Assembly: GCA_030838305.1 (NCBI GenBank)
Contig: JAUTWY010000003.1
Span: forward strand, 1-6,396
Direction of reading: 5' to 3'
From: Acidobacteriaceae bacterium
GTDB lineage: Bacteria > Acidobacteriota > Terriglobia > Terriglobales > Acidobacteriaceae
DNA: 6,396 nt
Part shown: in pieces, positions 1-5,260 of the stretch
How the letters are laid out: every line of letters begins with the position of its first letter
How positions within the stretch are numbered: position 1 is the first letter of the stretch
The notes under the pieces: generated by a model
Database searches by the model: none
What the model was told of the DNA's origin: nothing
What the model saw: only the letters and a program-made list of their open reading frames with translations
Translations under genes and position numbers: made by a program

Positions 1-515
1 AAACGTATGTTGACAATTATCTCGAAGGCTATCATCTGCCCAGCGTGCATCCGGGCCTGAACCGTGAACTTGATTTCAATGCATATGTAGTTGAGCCGCA
101 TGTGCGGTACGTTCGGCAGTTCAGTCCGATCCGTGGGGCGCAGCCGGGTGACACGAGTCCGCGGCGATATCAGGAAGCGGGCGACCTAACCACCGACTAC
201 TTCTGGATTTATCCCAACTGGATGCTGAACTGCTATCCCGACAATGTTTCGCTCAACATTGTGCTGCCGCGGGGCCCGGAGCGTTCCGTGGCTATCTTCG
301 AATGGTATCTGCCGGAGAAAGACCATAGCAGTTCCGCAGCCAAGGCGTCGGTAGAGTTCAGCGACCAAATCCAAGTCGAAGATGTAGCAATCTGCGAAAA
401 AGTGCAGAAGAATTTGCACTCACGCAGCTATTCGCGGGGGCGATTCAGCGCGACACAAGAAAAAGGGGTGCATGCGTTTCATCGCATGTATGCGGAGGCG
501 ATGAAAAAAAGTTGA
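1..515 (+). CDS. Rieske-type aromatic ring-hydroxylating oxygenase, alpha subunit (C-terminal part)
   Basis: This is the C-terminal catalytic half of a Rieske non-heme iron oxygenase alpha subunit. These enzymes use a Rieske [2Fe-2S] cluster and a mononuclear Fe(II) to oxygenate a small substrate in the cytoplasm, fed by a reductase. The frame is open from base 3 to the TGA at 513-515, about 170 codons. The N-terminal Rieske domain lies outside the window; a full protein would be roughly twice this length. The read-in contains NYLEGYHLPSVHP, an E-x2-H-x4-H iron-site motif with Glu at 24-26 and His at 33-35 and 48-50. The third ligand is probably the Asp at 381-383 in VEDVAICEKVQ, followed by the usual Y-x-x-GR segment. 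Glu sits where naphthalene dioxygenase has the bridging Asp, as in the carnitine/choline-type branch. The substrate cannot be told from this fragment. The GTG at 45 is an internal Val, not a start. The gene converges on the phosphatase gene. Confidence 0.88.
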   Translation, partial: TYVDNYLEGYHLPSVHPGLNRELDFNAYVVEPHVRYVRQFSPIRGAQPGDTSPRRYQEAGDLTTDYFWIYPNWMLNCYPDNVSLNIVLPRGPERSVAIFEWYLPEKDHSSSAAKASVEFSDQIQVEDVAICEKVQKNLHSRSYSRGRFSATQEKGVHAFHRMYAEAMKKS

Positions 516-566
516 ACGAGGAGTATGTGCGAGAAGCTCTTGTGATGTTCGGAGCGGGCTCGACGG
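516..566. other. Short convergent intergenic spacer
   Basis: This spacer separates the stop of the oxygenase gene (+) from the stop of the phosphatase gene (-). The only inverted repeat seen is GAGC-GG-GCTC at 552-561, whose 2-base loop is too tight for a normal stem. Neither strand has a T-run after it. I see no supported intrinsic terminator, so transcripts from the two sides may overlap. Confidence 0.6.
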
Positions 567-1748
567 TTAGAAGTTTTCTGCTTTGACCAGCAGGCAGGTC
601 ACGTCATCGTGCTGGGGAGTCGATCCGACGAAGAGATCCAGACTGCCCATGAGGCGGTCGAGCAACTCTTTTGGCGTGGCGGAAGGGCCAGCCTCGAGTA
701 CGCTTAACAATCGCGGTTCGTCGAAGTCTTCGTCGCGTGCGTTGACCGCTTCTACCAGGCCATCAGTAAAAATGATCAGCCAATCGCCGGGCTTTAGAGC
801 GGTGCTGGCCGACTCATACTTCGCATCGGCTTGAATGCCGATCGGCAATCCGCCGACATCCAGACGCTCGATCAATCCATTGCTGCGACGCAGAATGGGG
901 TTGTTGTGACCCGCATTGATGTAGGTGAAGATGCGGCGGGCGGCGTCGTACTCGGCGAGAAAAGCGGTGGTGAAACGCAATCCGCCCTGGCTGTTGGAGC
1001 AGGCGTACTTGTTCATGTTCGCGACCAGTTCCGGAAGCGCGACCTGAGCGGTGGAAAGCGTTTTCAGGCTTGCCTGAAATGTAGCCATAAGCATGGCGGC
1101 GGGAATGCTTTTACCGGCGACGTCGGCCACGGCGAACATAACGCGATTATCTTCCGGCGTTTTTCCTGGACGCGGGAAAACATCGTAGTAATCCCCTGCC
1201 ACGGTGTTTGCGGGGCGAGTGGCGTAAGCAATGGAGATTCCAGGAATCTGGGGAGGGGCGCCGGGCAGCAGCCAGGTCTGAATCTCACGGGCAATCTGGA
1301 GATCGCGTTTCATTACGACGCGGTCGGCAATCTCCAGCATGAGCAAAAGGAAAAGCAGCAGACCACCCCAGAAATGGAAGTCGAATTCGATGACGTGAAG
1401 ATCGTTTCCCGCATCGTGATAACTGAAGCCGCTGCTGGGAAACAGGAGCATGATGAGAGCCACCAGCAGCAGCACGCGGCGGGCGGGTGAGAGTTTTTCC
1501 AGGACCGCCCAGAAAAACTCCCGCACGACGTGCAGGCGGCGGCCGCGCCGGGTAAGACCGTCCGGCGTCTTGGCTTCGACATCGCGCGAATAGAGGCGGT
1601 AACTGGCGCGTGCTTCGGTTTCAAACTGCGACCAGAGTTGCGTAAGCTCCAAGCCTTCAGTGACGCGCCGCCAGAATTGGTGGAGCCGCATGAGAAGAGG
1701 AGGACGTTGAGCGCGGACCGGTTCAGCTGGTGGGAATGCGGTTGCCAT
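567..1748 (-). CDS. Membrane-anchored SpoIIE/RsbU-type PP2C protein serine phosphatase
   Basis: This 393-residue protein is probably a metal-dependent Ser/Thr phosphatase. In the family, such enzymes dephosphorylate anti-sigma-factor antagonists (STAS proteins) in partner-switching signalling. Residues 1-88 are a basic cytoplasmic N-terminal region with no recognised GAF, PAS or HAMP domain. Hydrophobic helices follow at about 91-105 and 127-141, joined by a short outer loop, then a helical linker (DLQIAREIQTWLLP, 149-162) typical of RsbU-like proteins. The phosphatase domain (about 165-390) is complete: AGDYYD (184-189), ADVAGKS (208-214), NAGHNNP (278-284), LPIGI (301-305), TDG (328-330) and HDD (380-382). 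The metal-binding aspartates are D186, D209, D329 and D381/D382. The ATG at 1746-1748 has no Shine-Dalgarno but lies just after a good promoter. The next in-frame ATG (Met20) has none either. No STAS or anti-sigma gene is in the window, so the target is unknown. Confidence 0.92.
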   Translation of the reverse strand: MATAFPPAEPVRAQRPPLLMRLHQFWRRVTEGLELTQLWSQFETEARASYRLYSRDVEAKTPDGLTRRGRRLHVVREFFWAVLEKLSPARRVLLLVALIMLLFPSSGFSYHDAGNDLHVIEFDFHFWGGLLLFLLLMLEIADRVVMKRDLQIAREIQTWLLPGAPPQIPGISIAYATRPANTVAGDYYDVFPRPGKTPEDNRVMFAVADVAGKSIPAAMLMATFQASLKTLSTAQVALPELVANMNKYACSNSQGGLRFTTAFLAEYDAARRIFTYINAGHNNPILRRSNGLIERLDVGGLPIGIQADAKYESASTALKPGDWLIIFTDGLVEAVNARDEDFDEPRLLSVLEAGPSATPKELLDRLMGSLDLFVGSTPQHDDVTCLLVKAENF

Positions 1749-1759
1749 TGGGAAATTTG

Positions 1760-1786
1760 ATTATAGAGGATGAGGTCCAGAGTCAA
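1760..1786 (-). promoter_or_regulatory. Sigma-70-like promoter of the phosphatase gene
   Basis: Read on the minus strand, TTGACT (1781-1786) and a consensus TATAAT (1760-1765) are separated by 15 bases, slightly under the preferred 17. The -10 box ends 11 bases before the ATG. Transcription would start about 4 bases before the start codon, so the message would be almost leaderless. This fits the lack of a Shine-Dalgarno. The call rests on sequence alone. Confidence 0.55.
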
Positions 1787-1825
1787 GGCAGATGACGCCC
1801 AGCCCCAACACACAGCAGGTTCATC

Positions 1826-1843
1826 ACCGGGCTTCCGCCCAGT
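1826..1843. repeat. Perfect hairpin in the spacer between the radical SAM and phosphatase genes
   Basis: On the minus strand ACTGGGC-GGAA-GCCCGGT folds into a 7-bp stem with one T-G wobble and a GNRA-type GGAA tetraloop. It lies about 30 bases after the radical SAM stop codon and upstream of the phosphatase promoter. That position would suit a transcript 3' end. No T-run follows, so it is not a classic intrinsic terminator. It may instead be an mRNA-stabilising stem or part of a dispersed intergenic repeat. Confidence 0.45.
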
Positions 1844-1872
1844 TCGGAATGACATCCTTATTTTCATGGGGT

Positions 1873-2895
1873 TCAGAACAGCGGCAACTGTTCTCCTGGG
1901 ACTTGTGCGGGCGGGTCGCTGGTGAAGGAGCCTGCTCCGCGTGGGTCGGCGCGTTTGATTCCATATTTCTGGCAAAAGCTGGCTATGAGTTGGGCGATGC
2001 GTTTGCCGTAAGAGGGTGGAAGGAACGAGCGCCCGTGGTAGCGTGCGCGGTAATTCTCGACCAGTTGCGGAAAGTGCTGTTCGAGAAACGGAAGGAAGAC
2101 TGCCGCCGAGCAGGGCTTGAGAAATAATGGTCCGGCGAAGATGTGTCGCCCCCCGGCTGCGGCGGCTGCGCGCACTACCGCCTCCAGGTCTGCGGGTAAA
2201 TCGGTAATACCGGGCAGAACGGGCGAACTGCTTACGCCCACACTGAGGCCGGCTTCGCTGAGTTGACGGACCGCATCCAGGCGCAGATCGGGGCGCGGGG
2301 CGCGGGGCTCAAGAATCCGCGCCAGTCTTACGTTTAAGGTGGTGACGGTGATGTGGATGGAGAGAACGTTGTTCCGAGATACTTCACGCAGAAGATCCAC
2401 ATCGCGAACAATGAGGTTGGACTTGGTGACGATTCCGAGTTCGAATCCGCGATGGCGTGCGAACTCTTCGAGAATGCCACGCGTGACTTCATAACGGCGC
2501 TCGGCGGGTTGGTAAGGATCGGTCGCGGTGCCGAGCGCAATGCCTTCCCCAGGCTTGACGCGTCGCAGGTCGCGGCGCAGCAGGTCGGAGGTGTGCTGCT
2601 TCACGTAGATTTTCTGCTCAAATTCCCGGCCATCGCGCAGCTCCATAAATTCGTGGGTGTAGCGCGCATAACAATACTGGCAGCCAAATTCGCAGCCGCG
2701 ATAAGGGTTGATGGTCCAAGTGAAAGGCAGGCCGCGGCCGCTGGTACAGCGGTTGAGCAGGGATTTCGCGGGAAGAGTGAAGTACTCGACGTTCTGGCCC
2801 TCGCGCAGGGATTCACCTTCTGAGGCCAGGCGGGCAATGCCGACTAGTGGGGACTTAGGCGGAGGCGCGAACAAGGGAAGGGAAGAAGGCTGCAT
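1873..2895 (-). CDS. SplB-like radical SAM protein (COG1533 / PA0069-type)
   Basis: This 340-residue protein belongs to the radical SAM superfamily, in the branch related to spore photoproduct lyase whose reaction is mostly unknown. The [4Fe-4S] motif CEFGCQYC supplies C68, C72 and C75 within TWTINPYRGCEFGCQYCYAR. Other branch hallmarks are GTATDPYQPAE (122-132), TKSNLIVRDVDLL (157-169), the ITVTTLN...LEPRAP...RL region (182-205) and PVLPGITD (225-232). Length and domain completeness suggest an intact enzyme that cleaves SAM to a 5'-deoxyadenosyl radical in the cytoplasm. The C-terminus is QLPLF, resembling the sliding-clamp-binding motif QL[SD]LF; residues 5-9 (SLPLF) resemble it weakly. A DNA-directed role is therefore possible but unproven. 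The ATG at 2893-2895 is supported by an AAGG seven bases upstream and a promoter. The gene is on the same strand as its neighbours, with spacers of 205 and 124 bases on either side. Confidence 0.9.
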   Translation of the reverse strand: MQPSSLPLFAPPPKSPLVGIARLASEGESLREGQNVEYFTLPAKSLLNRCTSGRGLPFTWTINPYRGCEFGCQYCYARYTHEFMELRDGREFEQKIYVKQHTSDLLRRDLRRVKPGEGIALGTATDPYQPAERRYEVTRGILEEFARHRGFELGIVTKSNLIVRDVDLLREVSRNNVLSIHITVTTLNVRLARILEPRAPRPDLRLDAVRQLSEAGLSVGVSSSPVLPGITDLPADLEAVVRAAAAAGGRHIFAGPLFLKPCSAAVFLPFLEQHFPQLVENYRARYHGRSFLPPSYGKRIAQLIASFCQKYGIKRADPRGAGSFTSDPPAQVPGEQLPLF

Positions 2896-2902
2896 TGATT
2901 CG

Positions 2903-2906
2903 CCTT
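2903..2906 (-). promoter_or_regulatory. Ribosome binding site of the radical SAM gene
   Basis: AAGG within AAAAGGCG on the minus strand ends seven bases before the ATG at 2893-2895. It is a short but well-placed Shine-Dalgarno and supports this start. Confidence 0.5.
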
Positions 2907-2919
2907 TTGTTCGCCTATA

Positions 2920-2948
2920 ACTGTAAGACTTAGCGTCGCCGCTGTCAA
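2920..2948 (-). promoter_or_regulatory. Sigma-70-like promoter of the radical SAM gene
   Basis: On the minus strand a consensus TTGACA (2943-2948) is followed after exactly 17 bases by TACAGT (2920-2925), four of six matches to TATAAT. Transcription would begin near 2913, leaving a leader of about 18 bases containing the AAGG ribosome site. An overlapping TTATAG slightly downstream is a less well spaced -10 alternative. Confidence 0.6.
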
Positions 2949-2976
2949 GAATGCCTAGGCGCCATGTACTTCACGA

Positions 2977-3015
2977 GTTCGCCGAACGTGACGAACGAAG
3001 TCGAGCTTCGCTCGA
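2977..3015. repeat. Overlapping, mutually exclusive short inverted repeats
   Basis: This stretch packs several inverted repeats. GTTCG (2977-2981) pairs with CGAAC (2992-2996). CGAAG (2996-3000) pairs with CTTCG (3006-3010). TCGAG (3001-3005) pairs with CTCGA (3011-3015). The last two stems interleave, so only one can form at a time. The block lies between the M16 operon and the radical SAM promoter and encodes no protein I can support. It could be a dispersed palindromic element or an operator; the sequence does not decide. Confidence 0.45.
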
Positions 3016-3017
3016 TT

Positions 3018-3043
3018 GGACAGCCGAGGGCGGGCGGCTGTCC
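3018..3043. repeat. 9-bp perfect inverted repeat downstream of the M16 operon
   Basis: GGACAGCCG (3018-3026) and CGGCTGTCC (3035-3043) form a perfect 9-bp GC-rich stem with an 8-base loop. It lies about 58 bases after the stop of the M16-like gene on the minus strand, where a transcript end is expected. No T-run follows on that strand, and CCCCACATG follows on the other. It is therefore either an atypical terminator or a dispersed intergenic palindrome. Confidence 0.55.
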
Positions 3044-3100
3044 CCACATGAGCGTCATGGCAGATTGCGCAACTGACTGACGATCCTTGAAAGTCCGGGT

Positions 3101-5260
3101 TTAGGGTTGAGCCGCTGGTTTTTCCGGCTTCTCGAATAACTTCGCATCCACCACAGGATTCAGTTCCAGAGACGTGTACTCCGCGGTGCTCGAATCCTGG
3201 CCATTTTGTTTGTTGTGGCGTAGGAACGGAATGTTCAGGCCGTTTACTGACTGCCAGTTATCCATATCGGTTTGGCCTTGCACCGGTCCGCCCTGGCTGA
3301 GGGTGCGATAAGTCTCTTTCAAAATGTGACCGGTCTGGGGATCGACGAACCAACGGATCGGAGTGCCGTCAGCCATCACGTCCACGATGCGGGTGTCGGT
3401 GTCGCCAACCTTTTCCGTTCCCCCAGCAGTGAAAAACATATTCGGATCTTTCGAATGTGCGGCGATGAAGATGGGATCGCGCTTGATCTGTTCCAGAGTT
3501 TCCGCTTTCTGGGAGGCAGGGAAGTCGTGCGTGCCTTGACCGGGAATCGCCATGAAGGCAGTCTGCGGCGTCACGACGATGTTCATGGTGCCGTTCGGAG
3601 TATCCATTTCCGCGTGCAGATGGTCCGGGAAGACGATGATGGTTTCCATATGCATGGGGAAATCACCCTGCGGAGTTTTCTGAGTTAATGTGACTTTCGC
3701 CTTCAACGCCTTGATGGTGGCCAGTTTGGCCTCGCCACCCATGGCGGCAACAACTTTCGCCGCCAGGGCCTTGCCTTCTTCGTTGGAGGCGGTGGGTTTT
3801 GCGCTATCTTCTTCCTTGGCACCCGGCGGAGGTGGGATGGTGATGTCGATTTCCTTTACTGGTCCAAGTGACGAAAGCGGCTTATCGAATTCTTTCGCAT
3901 TACCGACTACCAGCACGGCCAGTTGATCGCGGTGCACGTACTTCGTCGCAATGCGATTCACGTCGGCCGGAGTTACCTTCTGAATTTCGGCGGGAAACTT
4001 GTCCAGCCAGTCGGCGGGATATCCATAAAATTCGTAAGTCACGCGCTCGGCGAGAACTTTGTCCGGCGAATCAAGGCGGAAGATGAACGCGTTCAGAATT
4101 GCGTCCTTGGCATGCTTGATCTCGTCGTCGGTGATCGATTCCTTCGACAAGTTCGCGATGTCTTCGTCCAGCGCCTGGATCGACTCGATCGTGCTCTGGC
4201 TCTTGGTGCCCATTACGAATTGCAGAATGCCGGGATGGCCGAAGTTGCTGCCAATGCCACCGCCTACGCTATATGCCAAGCCACGTTTGGTGCGGATGTC
4301 GTTGAACAGACGCGAGGAGAAGCCGCCGCCAAAGGCTTCATTGAAGACGGAGATGGCGTAGTAGTCGGGATTGTTGCGGGTGGTCCCGAGCGCAACCAGA
4401 TGAATGCTGCTCTGGTTCACATCTTCTTTTGGGATGAGGTAGTAACCGGGCTTGGCGGGATGGTATTGAATGTCATCCTTGGGCAAGTCAGCGCTCTTGG
4501 GCCAGGGCTCAAATGCGGCGCGCAGCTTGGCTTCCATGACCTTGGTATCGAAATCGCCACTGAGGCCGAGGATGATGTGATTGGGATGAATGTAAGTTTT
4601 GTGCCAGTCGAGCAAGTCCTGCTGGGTGATGGCTGCGATCGTGGAATATTCCGGCTGTCGGGCGTATGGATTATCTTTGCCGTAGGCCAGCTTAACGGCT
4701 TCACGGTGAGCAATTCCGCTGATCTCGTCGTTGCGCCGCGAGATGCTGTCGTAGGCCTGCTTCTGGGCAAGGTCCAGCTTGTCGGCACGGAATTCTGGAT
4801 GCTGCATGAGATCGGCAAAAACTTTGAATACATCGTCGAAATCGGTTTTCAGGCAATTCAACCCAATGCTGGTTGAATCGGGGCCGCCGCCGGTTTCTAC
4901 TTTAGCGGCGCGCACTTCAAGAAAGTCGTCCAGTTGATCGCCGGTTTGCGCCTTGGTTCCGCCTGTGCGCCAGACTTCGCCAAAGAGTTCCACCAGTCCC
5001 ACTTTGCCGGCGGGCTCATTGCGCGAGCCACCGCGAATGCGTGCCGAGGCGCTGATCAGCGGCAATTCATGATCTTCCTGGAGGAAGATCACCATGCCAT
5101 TCGAGAGCTGGATGCGCTTTGGCTGCTGCGGTTTGAACACGGGGAGCGGTGGAACGGGGATCTGTTTCCAGGTCGCGGTTTGACCGGGTGTTTGGGGGAA
5201 CGCTGCTAGCGTTGTGGCCGCCGCGAAGGTGAGCGACATGGCAATCCGCTTGAAGTTCAT
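3101..5260 (-). CDS. Non-catalytic M16 peptidase-family subunit with extra C-terminal domain
   Basis: This 719-residue protein is probably the partner subunit of a periplasmic M16B protease. Residues 1-22 look like a Sec signal peptide (NFKR, a hydrophobic core, then LAAF). Two M16 half-domains follow at about 45-235 and 265-460. The zinc motif HxxEH is lost: at the expected place (88-96) it reads GLVELFGEV, with Glu91, Gly94 and Glu95 replacing His, Glu and His. The second half keeps GGGFSSRLF (311-319) and the substrate-binding pair R323/Y330 in IRTKRGLAYSV. A Pro/Glu-rich linker (475-497) leads to a domain of about 210 residues (500-710). Its alternating beta-rich pattern, starting AAKVVAAMGG, looks like a LolA-type or lipoprotein-sorting fold; that assignment is tentative. 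The ATG overlaps the upstream stop by 4 bases (ATGA) and has a strong GGGAGGT five bases before it, so the two subunits are translationally coupled. Confidence 0.9.
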   Translation of the reverse strand: MNFKRIAMSLTFAAATTLAAFPQTPGQTATWKQIPVPPLPVFKPQQPKRIQLSNGMVIFLQEDHELPLISASARIRGGSRNEPAGKVGLVELFGEVWRTGGTKAQTGDQLDDFLEVRAAKVETGGGPDSTSIGLNCLKTDFDDVFKVFADLMQHPEFRADKLDLAQKQAYDSISRRNDEISGIAHREAVKLAYGKDNPYARQPEYSTIAAITQQDLLDWHKTYIHPNHIILGLSGDFDTKVMEAKLRAAFEPWPKSADLPKDDIQYHPAKPGYYLIPKEDVNQSSIHLVALGTTRNNPDYYAISVFNEAFGGGFSSRLFNDIRTKRGLAYSVGGGIGSNFGHPGILQFVMGTKSQSTIESIQALDEDIANLSKESITDDEIKHAKDAILNAFIFRLDSPDKVLAERVTYEFYGYPADWLDKFPAEIQKVTPADVNRIATKYVHRDQLAVLVVGNAKEFDKPLSSLGPVKEIDITIPPPPGAKEEDSAKPTASNEEGKALAAKVVAAMGGEAKLATIKALKAKVTLTQKTPQGDFPMHMETIIVFPDHLHAEMDTPNGTMNIVVTPQTAFMAIPGQGTHDFPASQKAETLEQIKRDPIFIAAHSKDPNMFFTAGGTEKVGDTDTRIVDVMADGTPIRWFVDPQTGHILKETYRTLSQGGPVQGQTDMDNWQSVNGLNIPFLRHNKQNGQDSSTAEYTSLELNPVVDAKLFEKPEKPAAQP

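Noticed and set aside
45..515. GTG at 45 as the start of a short oxygenase-like gene
   Set aside because: The frame is open upstream, and the residues before it contain the first iron-ligand His and its flanking motif. The GTG is an internal Val in the SVHP segment.
552..561. GAGC-GG-GCTC as a bidirectional terminator between convergent genes
   Set aside because: The loop is only 2 bases, the usable stem would be 3 bp, and no T-run follows on either strand.
831..1490. Plus-strand open frame of 219 codons opposite the phosphatase gene
   Set aside because: It is antisense to the conserved PP2C domain and shows no recognisable motif, so it is a shadow.
1313..1975. Minus-strand open frame of 220 codons spanning the radical SAM/phosphatase junction
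   Set aside because: It overlaps both genes in another frame. The product is Ser/Arg/Pro-rich low-complexity sequence and has no motif.
1792..2127. Plus-strand open frame of 111 codons starting in the 1749-1872 spacer
   Set aside because: Most of it is antisense to the radical SAM gene. No ribosome site or family resemblance was found.
3071..3080. ACTGACTGA microrepeat near the end of the M16 operon
   Set aside because: Two copies of a 4-base unit are expected by chance and have no supporting context.
3923..4876. Long plus-strand open frame (317 codons) opposite the M16-like gene
   Set aside because: It lies wholly antisense to a well-supported gene, and its translation shows no family motif. 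Long antisense frames are expected where third positions are GC-rich.
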